From: Candidatus Bipolaricaulota bacterium
Lineage (GTDB): Bacteria; Bipolaricaulota; Bipolaricaulia; UBA7950; UBA9294
Reading direction: 5' to 3'
NCBI GenBank assembly: GCA_015485945.1
Contig: WFSM01000129.1
Coordinates: 1-19,033 of the forward strand
Length of the DNA stretch: 19,033 nucleotides
Below, one piece after another: positions 1 to 7,573 of the stretch. Each line of letters begins with the position of its first letter. The stretch's first letter is position 1. Below the pieces are notes generated by a model, which searched no databases, had not been told where the DNA came from, and worked only from the letters and a program-made list of their open reading frames with translations. The position numbers were made by a program, and so were the translations under genes.

Positions 1-1566
1 AGATTTATAACCGTAAATATGCATAATGGGCTCCGGACAAGGGCCGATGTAACCAAGGAATTTAGGTGCAGAATCTGCTTTGATGTAGATCTGATTACGA
101 GATGGCTGAAGTGTGACTTCAAAACCTCTCGCGGTAAGCTGAGTCATTAGCCGTTGGGTCGAACCCCGATCGAAAGCACAGGTATAGAGCACGATCGTTG
201 GGCGTTGGTGTTTGCTTTTGGTAAGACGTCCGTCTCCTATGTACCACTGCCGAACTTTGATCGGGTCGAGGGTCAGATCGGAGGGGACGATTTTTTTGCC
301 TCCGCCTGGATAAAAGCGTTTCCGGAATTCAAGGAGTTCAGGATAGGCTAGGGAATGATATTGGTAGGTAATGCTCGCATGTTCCGTGCCCAGATAGTTG
401 ACTGCTTTACGAATCTTTCCTGATTGCTCCATCCCTTGTCCCTTGAACTCTTTAGAGAGCCAAAGGACATAATCTTTGTACTTAGATCCATGGGAATAGA
501 AGGCTGACCGCCCACTGGCTCGGATGATAGAGCCGTCTCCGAGCAATTCCCCCTCGATCATCGATCGGAGATATGGTGAGATCTTTAAGTAGTTACGATG
601 TGTCAGGAAGTAGCTTTCATCGGGAGATCGGAGCTCTATCCTATGACGTAGTAACCATCTGCGGATTGTTCCTGGGGTGACCCCCAGCTCATCAGCAATT
701 TGGTAGGTAGACTTACCTTCCCTCGTATACTGCTGTTCAAGCCACTTTTTGTCCTTGTACGGAGCTTGGTTTCGCTCATGCCGAAGAGTCGTAGCTTCCG
801 AAAGCGACCGCGCCTTTATGCCGTACTTGGAACGCCAGTACTGCACGTTCCGCCGGTTTACACCTAGCTCGGTTGCAACTTGTTCGTCGGACATTCCCCG
901 TATCTCGCAGAGTTCGCGCAGTGTTATCTCGTTCCTGTACGGCGCGTTCTCTCGGTCTTTATGACCAGCGTACGTTTCGCCTTTGATCGGAATGTTATGC
1001 TTGTGGAACCAGTACTGAATGGTAGCAGGATTTTTCCCTTGTTGGCGGGCTATTTCACTCAGAGACTTTTTTTCTTCATAGTGCTGGTGGTACAGCCATT
1101 CTGGGTCTTGATACGGTTCTGGCTTCGCCTTAGTGGAGATTCCGAAACGGTTAAGCCAATCACTTATCACTTTGTTCGTAGTGCCTAGTTTAAGGGCAAT
1201 TTCGTATGTATTGTGCCCTTTCTGCTGATACTCTTCCTCCAGCCAGCATTTGGCCATATAACGCTCCCGCAGTTCTAGGCCTAGCTGAAGTACACGTTGT
1301 GCAAGCCCTTCCAAATCAACTTTGTAGATTTGGGCTATTTCTAAGAGGGTTCGCCCTTCTCTTACGTAAAGTCGCTGCAGCGGATCCTCAGGGAAGGTTG
1401 AGGATTTAAGCTGCCGTTCTATACCATATTTCTTTAAACGGCGTTCAACGGTGCGACGATTTACTCCTGCAGCCTCAGCGATTTCCTGAGGCTGCAGCAG
1501 CTCAACGAGGTACTTTCGTCGCAGCCATTCGATATCTATCTCTTTCTTTTTCGTAGTTGAACTCAC
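1..1566 (-). CDS. Helix-turn-helix array plus LAGLIDADG homing-endonuclease-like protein (partial, 3' end off the window)
   Basis: The reading frame is open for 522 codons from a GTG at 1566 to the window edge. Residues 12-314 hold about six related units of 40-60 residues, at roughly 12-54, 59-101, 104-146, 154-197, 213-254 and 272-314. Their pattern is W-L-x-x-x-Y, then E-I-A-x-x-x-G, then T-I/V-x-x-W-L with a closing G-I, which is typical of small HTH modules. Residues 330-522 look like a LAGLIDADG_2-type nuclease: motif one is IEGELLGDG (337-345), motif two is VRQWYIGDG (438-446), and the C-terminal IGPCP...YGYK block resembles the end of such domains. Both motif aspartates (344, 445) are present, so cleavage activity is plausible. 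It lies 45 nt after the leuD-like stop, in the same frame, with no good Shine-Dalgarno before the GTG. Codon use differs from its neighbours, with many ATA, CTA and AGA codons, which suggests acquisition. WhiA also pairs LAGLIDADG and HTH domains but has the opposite domain order. The family is fairly certain; the DNA target is unknown. Confidence 0.85.
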   Translation of the reverse strand, partial: MSSTTKKKEIDIEWLRRKYLVELLQPQEIAEAAGVNRRTVERRLKKYGIERQLKSSTFPEDPLQRLYVREGRTLLEIAQIYKVDLEGLAQRVLQLGLELRERYMAKCWLEEEYQQKGHNTYEIALKLGTTNKVISDWLNRFGISTKAKPEPYQDPEWLYHQHYEEKKSLSEIARQQGKNPATIQYWFHKHNIPIKGETYAGHKDRENAPYRNEITLRELCEIRGMSDEQVATELGVNRRNVQYWRSKYGIKARSLSEATTLRHERNQAPYKDKKWLEQQYTREGKSTYQIADELGVTPGTIRRWLLRHRIELRSPDESYFLTHRNYLKISPYLRSMIEGELLGDGSIIRASGRSAFYSHGSKYKDYVLWLSKEFKGQGMEQSGKIRKAVNYLGTEHASITYQYHSLAYPELLEFRKRFYPGGGKKIVPSDLTLDPIKVRQWYIGDGRLTKSKHQRPTIVLYTCAFDRGSTQRLMTQLTARGFEVTLQPSRNQIYIKADSAPKFLGYIGPCPEPIMHIYGYKS

Positions 1567-1611
1567 CTCTAACAGCGAACGACACGGAACTTGGACTCGC
1601 TTGGTGAACTC

Positions 1612-2112
1612 TTATGGATACTTTTCCTTCCCCATCTCCTTCCGCACATGCGGGATCAGGCCGCCGTCCTCGAGGATGGCGAGGACCTCCGGAGGCAGGG
1701 CGGGAAAGTGATATTCATTACCTTTGTGGATCACAATCCCGTTCTCGAAGTCAATTTTGACGGTATCGCCCTTCGCGATTCCATCAATCCCCTCTTTTAA
1801 TTCGATCACGGGAAGGCCGTTGTTGATCGCGTTGCGGAAGAAGATGCGCGCGAACGATTTCGCAATCACCGCTGCCACCCCGGCCGCCTTTAGGCAGGTT
1901 GCTGCCTGCTCGCGCGATGAGCCACAGCCGAAGTTCGCCCCGGCGACGATTACATCACCTTCTTGCACTTCTTTGGCAAAGTCGGGATCGAGGTCTTCCA
2001 GCGCATGTTGTGCCATCTCCTCCGCGGTGAGCGGCTGGTACGTGTACTTTCCCGGGAAGATCACGTCGGTATTGACGTCGTCACCATATCTCCAGACGCG
2101 CCCTTCGATCAT
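1612..2112 (-). CDS. Aconitase-family hydro-lyase small subunit (LeuD/DmdB-like)
   Basis: This 166-residue protein is the swivel-domain small subunit of a two-subunit hydro-lyase. It should pair with the LeuC-like product just upstream to dehydrate and rehydrate a hydroxy-acid. The N-terminal block RYGDDVNTDVIFPGKYTYQ (8-26) and the signature NFGCGSSREQAA (60-71) are diagnostic. The length matches the short bacterial/archaeal LeuD type. The start overlaps the upstream stop by 4 bp (ATGA) and has a strong AAGGAGGTG site, so translation is coupled. The substrate loop reads K-Y-T-Y-Q, unlike the Y-L-V-Y/M loop reported for isopropylmalate isomerases or Y-L-R-T of homoaconitases. Together with the citrate-lyase-type neighbours, this argues against a plain leucine role. 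Candidates are citramalate/citraconate, dimethylmalate or an aconitase-like substrate. Automated annotation would probably call it leuD. Confidence 0.9.
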   Translation of the reverse strand: MIEGRVWRYGDDVNTDVIFPGKYTYQPLTAEEMAQHALEDLDPDFAKEVQEGDVIVAGANFGCGSSREQAATCLKAAGVAAVIAKSFARIFFRNAINNGLPVIELKEGIDGIAKGDTVKIDFENGIVIHKGNEYHFPALPPEVLAILEDGGLIPHVRKEMGKEKYP

Positions 2113-3380
2113 TCCGCACCTCCTTCGAATACATCGCGCGGATCGGTGATCACGCCGGTCAGGGCCGACGCGGCGACCGTCGCTGGGGATGCCAGGTAGA
2201 TCTCAGCATCGCGCGAGCCCATCCTTCCTTTGAAGTTGCGGTTCGCGGTTGATAGACAGACTTCGCCCGGAGCGAGCACTCCTTCATGCACACCGAGGCA
2301 CGGGCCACACCCGGGATTTAGCACCATCGCGCCCGCGCGGACGAACGTGTCGATCAGACCCTCGGACAATGCATCGAGCAATACTTCCCGCGATGCCGGC
2401 AGGACAAGCATCCGCACCCCGGTAGCGATCTTCTTACCAGCGATTATCCGCGCGGCAAGGCGGAGATCCTCCAGCCTTCCGTTGGTACACGTGCCGAGCA
2501 GAACCTGGTCGATCTTCGTCCCCGCCACCTCTTCCACCGGGGCGACGTTGTCCACAGTGTGGGGCTTCGCTACCTGAGGGATCAAATCGGAGGCATCGAA
2601 TTCGAGGACCTTCTCGTAGGATGCGTCCGAATCGGGATAAACCGGGTAGTACTTGCGCACGGCACGGCCTTCGAGAAATCTAAATGTTTTATCGTCTGGA
2701 GCAATGTAGCCGTTTTTCGCCCCCATCTCAATCGCCATGTTGGAGAGGACCATGCGCGCCGCCTGTGACATCTCCGTAATCGCCGCACCGGTGAACTCGA
2801 CCGAGCGGTAGAGAGCGCCGTCGGCACCGATATCGCCGATAATCTTGAGGATCAAATCCTTGGAGGTGAGCGGTGCTCGCAGCCTCCCATGGACAACGAT
2901 CTTGAAAGTCGATGGCACCTTGAGCCAAATCTTGGATGTCGCGTACAGCACCGCCATCTCCGAGCGGCCGATCCCGGCGGAGAACGCGCCGAACGCGCCG
3001 TAGGTCGTCGTGTGGGAGTCGGAGCCGAGGATCAGCGTCCCGGGGAGGGCGAACCCCTTTTCCGGCAGGACTTGGTGGCAGATCCCGACCCCGCCATCGT
3101 AGAAGTGGACGATCCCTTGCTGCGCCACGAATTGGCGGATCTCCTTGTGCCCAAGGGCATACTTTTCGGTGGAAGGCGGTACGGTATGATCGAGCACGAT
3201 CACGAACCGCTCCGGGTCTTTCACCCGCTCAACGCCGATCTTTCCGAAGATCTTGCTGATTGCGGCGGTGTTGTCGTGCGACATGCAGAAATCAGGGGTG
3301 ACAGTGACAATCTGCCCTGGCTCGACGTGATCCAACCCCGCCTTCTGCGCCAATATCTTCTCCGCAAATGTCATTCCCAT
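2109..3380 (-). CDS. Aconitase-family hydro-lyase large subunit with 4Fe-4S site (LeuC/DmdA-like)
   Basis: This is the catalytic large subunit, 423 residues from the chosen start, the compact LeuC2/DmdA size. It carries the three cluster-ligand cysteines: one in LGTCTNGR (about 298) and two in NPGCGPCLG (about 358 and 361). The N-terminal MTFAEKIL, the conserved SHDNTAA and GSDSHTTTYGAFG segments and the C-terminal FKGRMGSRDAEIYLASP are also family features. The reading frame can begin at GTG 3389, which overlaps the HD gene stop, or at ATG 3380 or 3374. I chose 3380 because GGGGTGA lies five bases before it. It sits between the HD-domain gene and the small subunit. The fold and cofactor are secure. 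The substrate is not: leucine-pathway partners such as leuA or leuB are absent here, and citrate-lyase-type genes lie upstream. Confidence 0.9.
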   Translation of the reverse strand: MGMTFAEKILAQKAGLDHVEPGQIVTVTPDFCMSHDNTAAISKIFGKIGVERVKDPERFVIVLDHTVPPSTEKYALGHKEIRQFVAQQGIVHFYDGGVGICHQVLPEKGFALPGTLILGSDSHTTTYGAFGAFSAGIGRSEMAVLYATSKIWLKVPSTFKIVVHGRLRAPLTSKDLILKIIGDIGADGALYRSVEFTGAAITEMSQAARMVLSNMAIEMGAKNGYIAPDDKTFRFLEGRAVRKYYPVYPDSDASYEKVLEFDASDLIPQVAKPHTVDNVAPVEEVAGTKIDQVLLGTCTNGRLEDLRLAARIIAGKKIATGVRMLVLPASREVLLDALSEGLIDTFVRAGAMVLNPGCGPCLGVHEGVLAPGEVCLSTANRNFKGRMGSRDAEIYLASPATVAASALTGVITDPRDVFEGGAE

Positions 3381-3385
3381 CCCGA

Positions 3386-3922
3386 TCACCCCGCGATCGT
3401 GTCGAAGTTCATGAAGTCAGCGAGGTGCACGACCACCGCCTCGGGCGTGCGCGGATACGGGTCGCCCTCTTTAGAGTGGGTCCCGATGATGTGCTGCACC
3501 GCCGGTGGGATCCCGTGCTCATCCGCCAGCGCCACCCCGGAGAACGGGTGCCGGACGAGCTTCCCGGCCGCGCTTTTGCGGAACGTACCGTCCACCTCTT
3601 CCATCTCGAGCAGCTTTCCCACGTCATGCAGGAGTGCGCCGGCGAGGAGGACGTCGCGGTCGAGGGAGAGCTTTCCCTGATAGATCTCCGCGAACGTCTC
3701 GGCTGCAGCGAGGCATATCCGCGTCACGCTCCTGACGTGCTGGGCAAAGCTGATATCGACTACTTTCGCCAAAGTAAACGGCATGCGGGTGATGTCATCC
3801 GGGGTCCATTCCCCGCGCCGCAGCCCGTCGGCCCACGTGGCGATTACCTTGTTGCGCAAGCTTGTGTCCTCGATCCAATCAATCTCCGGGAGAATTCGCC
3901 TGATTTCGTCGTTCACTTCCAT
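3386..3922 (-). CDS. HD-domain phosphohydrolase-like protein
   Basis: This 178-residue soluble protein has a complete HD-type metal-site pattern: a histidine in AQHVRSV (about 61), the HD pair in LLHDVGK (about 98-99), further histidines in RHPFSG and GTHSKEG, and an aspartate in HLADF near the C-terminus. Proteins of this class hydrolyse nucleotides, phosphate esters or cyclic dinucleotides; nothing here fixes the substrate. Its start overlaps the citF stop by 10 bp and its stop lies at the start of the large hydro-lyase subunit, so it is embedded in the metabolic operon. No signal peptide or membrane segment is visible. A role in cofactor handling or operon-specific signalling is possible but inferred only from position. 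Confidence 0.85.
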   Translation of the reverse strand: MEVNDEIRRILPEIDWIEDTSLRNKVIATWADGLRRGEWTPDDITRMPFTLAKVVDISFAQHVRSVTRICLAAAETFAEIYQGKLSLDRDVLLAGALLHDVGKLLEMEEVDGTFRKSAAGKLVRHPFSGVALADEHGIPPAVQHIIGTHSKEGDPYPRTPEAVVVHLADFMNFDTIAG

Positions 3923-5457
3923 CCCACCACCTTTCTGACTGTGTCGATTATTGTCCCGTCACGCCACTCGATGAGTGCGATTACTTCGTCCCCAAACACC
4001 GGTTTGCGCGGCGGGCGCGTAAGCCGATCGGCCTCGGCTTTGATGTCGGCGAGAGGACGCACGGGAAGTCCGGCACGAACGAACCGGTCGTTGAGATCTT
4101 GCCGGCGCGGGTTTACCGCAATCCCCCGCTCGGTGACAATCGCGTCGATCACCTCGCCGGGTGTGGTCACCGTGGTCACGCGGTCAACGATCACCGGGAG
4201 CCTCCCGCGCAGCGTCGGCACGGTGATTAAAGTGAGCTTTGCTCCCGCCGCCACTTCTTGGTGCCCGCCGATTCCGTGGAGAAGCTGGCCGTCGGAGTGA
4301 GTGTTTACGTTCACGTTGAAGTCAAGATCGACCTCGGTTGCCCCGAGGAACGCAGCATCGAGCATGTACGTTGAGCAGCCGCGTGAATCGTAGTTCGCGT
4401 AGTGCCCTGGGTCAATGAGAACATGGGTTTCGTCGTCCCGCAGTGATGCGATTGCATCGAGATCAAACGCCTGGCCGTCAAGGAGCACGTGTACGAGTCC
4501 GCGATGGAGGATGTCGACGAGAAGCCGCGTCCCGCCGCCCATGGCGAAGCTGCCCACGATCCCGGCTTTTTCCATCTCTTCGCCGACGAACTTCGTCGTC
4601 GCAAGGGAGATCCCGCCCGCCCCGCCTTGAAAGCTGAATCCGTCTTTCAAGTACCCGGATGCCTTCACCGCCGCCGCGGCGAGGCGCGCGATTTTAAGAC
4701 GGGTGGGCGAACGGGTGATCTTAAGCGTTCCGGAAGCGATGCTGCCGGGGTCACCGATCTCATCGACCACGACCACGTAGTCAGTCCAACCCTGCTGAAT
4801 CTCAAACGGATACACTGGATAGGGCTGGAGGTCGTTTGTCACCACCACCGTCTTGTCGGCGTACTGAGCGTCGACTGCGGAGAAAGCGATCGGGCCACAC
4901 GGCGTTCTCCCCTTGATCCCAGTCGCGTTCCCATACGGATCGGCCTGTGGGGCGGCGACAAACGCAACATTAATGTGGACATCACCCGCCTCGACCGCCC
5001 GCCACCGTCCGCCGTGCGAGCGCAGGACCGCCGGAGCCTTCAGTTTTCCACCCTGGGAAACGAACGCCCCCACTGGCCCGTTCATCGACCCTTCGATCCG
5101 CGCCACAACACCGGATTTGATATGTTCAATCAGCGGCGCGTGCACCGGGAACAGGGCAGTCGGGAACAGGCGCAGGTCGTTGATCCCCATGCGGGCACAC
5201 GCATCGACGACGGTGTTCACAAGGTAGTCGCCATTGCGAAACGAATGGTGAAACGAGATCGTCATCCCGGATTCGAGTCCAGTCGCCTCGATCGCCGCCT
5301 CGATCGATTTCAACACCTTGGTTTCCCCCAGCTTCACCGTCTTCTGCGGACGGGCAGCCTTACGGCCGGTTGGAGTCGTACCAAACGCGCCTTGGAACGG
5401 ACGCAGGGTCCGATCCCCGATCTGTTCCGGTATATCACGGTCGAGCGCGTTTTTCAT
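3913..5457 (-). CDS. citF: Citrate lyase alpha subunit-type CoA/ACP transferase
   Basis: This 514-residue protein matches the CitF family in length and in sequence blocks. Examples are LESGMTISFHHSFRNGDYL (about 60-78), the glycine-rich SFQGGAGGISLA and AMGGGTR segments, and a C-terminal GTIIDTVRKVVGW that is typical of the family end. In citrate lyase this subunit transfers the acyl group between the acetyl-carrier protein thioester and the incoming acid, making citryl-ACP and free acetate; citramalate lyase has a homologous subunit. It starts with a 4-bp ATGA overlap on the citDE stop, preceded by AAGGAGG, so it is translationally coupled to its partner subunit. The accessory genes citC, citX and citG are not in this window. 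The family assignment is secure; whether the substrate is citrate or citramalate is open. Confidence 0.93.
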   Translation of the reverse strand: MKNALDRDIPEQIGDRTLRPFQGAFGTTPTGRKAARPQKTVKLGETKVLKSIEAAIEATGLESGMTISFHHSFRNGDYLVNTVVDACARMGINDLRLFPTALFPVHAPLIEHIKSGVVARIEGSMNGPVGAFVSQGGKLKAPAVLRSHGGRWRAVEAGDVHINVAFVAAPQADPYGNATGIKGRTPCGPIAFSAVDAQYADKTVVVTNDLQPYPVYPFEIQQGWTDYVVVVDEIGDPGSIASGTLKITRSPTRLKIARLAAAAVKASGYLKDGFSFQGGAGGISLATTKFVGEEMEKAGIVGSFAMGGGTRLLVDILHRGLVHVLLDGQAFDLDAIASLRDDETHVLIDPGHYANYDSRGCSTYMLDAAFLGATEVDLDFNVNVNTHSDGQLLHGIGGHQEVAAGAKLTLITVPTLRGRLPVIVDRVTTVTTPGEVIDAIVTERGIAVNPRRQDLNDRFVRAGLPVRPLADIKAEADRLTRPPRKPVFGDEVIALIEWRDGTIIDTVRKVVGWK

Positions 5458-6617
5458 CCGAGTTCCTCCTTAATTCGTTCAGCGAGCTGGAGTGTTCGTT
5501 GCGCCCGGACGAGCACCGGCTTATCGATCATCTTCCCCCCGATCGCGATCGCGCCGATTCCGCGCTCCTCCGCGTCTTTTGCCGCGGCGACGATTTTTAC
5601 CGCCTCCGCAATCTCCTCCGCAGTCGGGGCGAAGATACGATGGATCGGCCCGATCTGGCGAGGATTGATTACCCCTTTGCCCACAAACCCGAGATCGCGG
5701 ATATGCTCCGTCTCCGCGATTAGTCCGGCCTCATCTTCGAGGTTCGCATACACCGTGTCCGATGCCTGGATCTCTGCTGCCGCCGCTGCCGCTACAATCC
5801 GTGACCGCGGGTAAAGGAGCGCGTCGCGCGTTCGCCGTGCCCCGATATCCCGGGTGTAGTCCTCGGCCCCAAACGCGATCACCGCCACGCGCGGGTCAGC
5901 GGCCGCGATCTCGGCAGCATGAAGGACGCCGTTACTGGTCTCGATGATCGCCATAATCCAGGTTGTGCCAGGGTTGTATCCGTAAGCGGCCTCGATCCGT
6001 GCCAGTTCGGCCGCCAGCGCAGTTACGTCCGCAGCGGACTCCGCCTTGGGAAGACAGATCCCGTGCGGCCGGGCACGCATCACCTCGGCGAGGTCATCCA
6101 TTCCGTAGGTCGTAAGCGGGTTTATCCGTACCCACACCTCGGGGAAGTCGATCGTTGCTAACAGGTGCTTCACTAAAATCCGAGCGGCAAATTTCTCCGC
6201 CGGCGGGACCGAGTCCTCGAGGTCAAGCAATACGCAGTCGGCGCCGTGAAGTTCAATCCCCACAAGCAAGCGCGGGTTGTTGCCGGGGGCGTACAGGCGC
6301 GTGCGCCGGAGGCGATCGCGTGGGGTCGGAGTCCGGGCGCCCCCCGGCGTGATTGGGGAAACGTCGGGGTACGCCGCCCGCACCGCCGTCTCCACCCGGG
6401 CGGCGATCACGTAGTCAAGCGCCCCCTGATCCTCCACCACGATTTTCCCAGTCGCTCGATCAAACAAGGAGAGCGTTTCCGTCACCACTTCTTCGATCCC
6501 GGCCCTGAATAGCTCCGGACTCCCGGTTTTTACCTCAACCTCAGGCGGGGCAGCGGGCAAGAAAGTAACGCGGCAGTCACCCTTGTTATCGGAACCCACG
6601 CTGATATCGTCTGTCAT
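5454..6617 (-). CDS. citE: Citrate lyase gamma (carrier)-beta (lyase) fusion, CitD-CitE
   Basis: This single 387-residue frame joins two citrate-lyase subunits. Residues 1-85 resemble CitD, the acyl carrier, with the conserved VVEDQGALDYVIAARVETA block (about 60-78). Residues 100-387 are CitE, the lyase, a TIM-barrel of the HpcH/HpaI-CitE superfamily. Its recognisable blocks are RLYAPGNNP, LLDLEDSVPPAEK (about 130-142), RINPL, AIIETSNGVL, GAEDYTRD and GKGVINPRQI. The carrier's modified serine, normally in an ESSD or SGD context, aligns with Lys12 in GSDNKGDCRV; the nearest serines are 6 and 9. The ATG is 12 bases after the argF stop, with an AGGGG ribosome site, so it probably sits in the argF transcript. 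CitE function is secure; the carrier identity is likely, but whether it is loaded is uncertain. Confidence 0.9.
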   Translation of the reverse strand: MTDDISVGSDNKGDCRVTFLPAAPPEVEVKTGSPELFRAGIEEVVTETLSLFDRATGKIVVEDQGALDYVIAARVETAVRAAYPDVSPITPGGARTPTPRDRLRRTRLYAPGNNPRLLVGIELHGADCVLLDLEDSVPPAEKFAARILVKHLLATIDFPEVWVRINPLTTYGMDDLAEVMRARPHGICLPKAESAADVTALAAELARIEAAYGYNPGTTWIMAIIETSNGVLHAAEIAAADPRVAVIAFGAEDYTRDIGARRTRDALLYPRSRIVAAAAAAEIQASDTVYANLEDEAGLIAETEHIRDLGFVGKGVINPRQIGPIHRIFAPTAEEIAEAVKIVAAAKDAEERGIGAIAIGGKMIDKPVLVRAQRTLQLAERIKEELG

Positions 6618-6629
6618 TGATTACCCCTA

Positions 6630-7541
6630 TTATGACATGAGAAGTGTGAGAACCGCTTTTTGGGCGTGCATGCGGTTCTCCGCCTGATCGAAGATCGCGC
6701 TTCCCGGGCTGCGCGATGCACCGTAGCTGATCTCCTCATCGTAGTGGGCAGGCAGGCAGTGCATCACAAGCGCGTCCGGATCGGCCAGCTTCAGCAGAGC
6801 CTCGTCGACGGTGAACCCGGTAAACGCGTGCTTCTTCTCCTCCGCGTTCGCTTCCTCGCCCATGCTCGCCCACACGTCGGTGTACAGAACATCCGCTTCC
6901 CGCGCCGCTTCCGCGGGATCATGCAGAATTTCGATGTTTCCACCAGCATGGCGCGCCGCGGCGACGATTTCCGTGTTCGGTTCGTACCCCTCCGGGCAAG
7001 CAATGCGGAAATTCATCCCCACTTTGGTGCACCCGTTGATCAGGGAGTGGGCAACGTTGTTGCCGTCCCCGATGAACGCCAGCGTCAGTCCATCAAGGTG
7101 CCTCTTCTTTTCCCAAATCGTCAGAAGATCGCCCAGGATCTGACACGGGTGGAGCAGGTCGGATAGGCCATTTATTACCGGCACGGTCGCGTGGGTGGCA
7201 AGATCCACAACGGTACTGTGCGCGAACACCCGCGCCATGATCCCATCGACGTAGCGAGAGAGGACGATCGCGATGTCTTCGGTCGTCTCCCGCTGGCCAA
7301 GCTTGATATCGTTGGGACCAAGATAAACGGCGTGTCCGCCAAGTTGTGTCATTCCGGTTTCAAACGATACGCGGGTCCGCAGCGACGGCTTCTGGAAAAT
7401 TAGGGCAAGGGTCTTGCCGGCGAGGGTGTCATGCTTAACGCCGGCACGGTGTTCGAGCTTGAGATTGCGTGCGGTTTCCAGGATCTCGTAGATCTCTTCG
7501 GTGGACAGATCGACGAGCGATACAACGTCCTTCACGTGCAT
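6630..7541 (-). CDS. argF: Ornithine carbamoyltransferase
   Basis: This 303-residue enzyme makes citrulline from carbamoyl phosphate and ornithine in arginine synthesis, or runs in reverse in arginine catabolism. The carbamoyl-phosphate loop SLRTRVSFE (53-61), the LLHPCQ segment, the ornithine-side DVWASMGEE loop and the HCLPAHYDEE signature are all present. The frame extends 33 codons further upstream, but ATG 7541 is chosen because AAGGAGG lies just before it and MHVKDVVSLVDLS matches family N-termini. It also lies downstream of the predicted promoter. It appears to be the first gene of a transcript continuing into citDE 12 bp later. No other arginine genes are visible here, so the direction of the reaction in vivo cannot be decided from context. 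Confidence 0.95.
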   Translation of the reverse strand: MHVKDVVSLVDLSTEEIYEILETARNLKLEHRAGVKHDTLAGKTLALIFQKPSLRTRVSFETGMTQLGGHAVYLGPNDIKLGQRETTEDIAIVLSRYVDGIMARVFAHSTVVDLATHATVPVINGLSDLLHPCQILGDLLTIWEKKRHLDGLTLAFIGDGNNVAHSLINGCTKVGMNFRIACPEGYEPNTEIVAAARHAGGNIEILHDPAEAAREADVLYTDVWASMGEEANAEEKKHAFTGFTVDEALLKLADPDALVMHCLPAHYDEEISYGASRSPGSAIFDQAENRMHAQKAVLTLLMS

Positions 7542-7573
7542 ACAGACCTCCTTAAAAGTAGGAATCCGGCACG

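Noticed and set aside
749..1409. Several short plus-strand open frames at the left end
   Set aside because: They are antisense to the continuous 522-codon HTH/LAGLIDADG frame, whose repeat and motif structure is clear.
1..1566. Identification of the HTH/LAGLIDADG protein as the regulator WhiA
   Set aside because: WhiA has the LAGLIDADG part first and one C-terminal HTH, and its nuclease acidic residues are lost. Here many HTH units come first and both motif aspartates remain.
1612..3380. A firm leuCD (leucine biosynthesis) assignment
   Set aside because: The fold matches, but the substrate loop and the citrate-lyase-type neighbours do not support leucine synthesis, and no leuA or leuB is present here. 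I therefore left the gene symbols blank.
2889..5814. Long plus-strand open frames opposite the hydro-lyase, HD and citF genes (for example 2889-3680, 3368-4300, 4489-5814)
   Set aside because: They lie antisense to clearly recognisable genes, have Arg/Ser/Pro-rich or low-complexity translations with no family resemblance, and lack ribosome sites. They are a side effect of GC-rich codon use.
6618..6629. A terminator between argF and citDE
   Set aside because: The gap is only 12 bases with no hairpin or U-run; it carries the citDE ribosome site instead.
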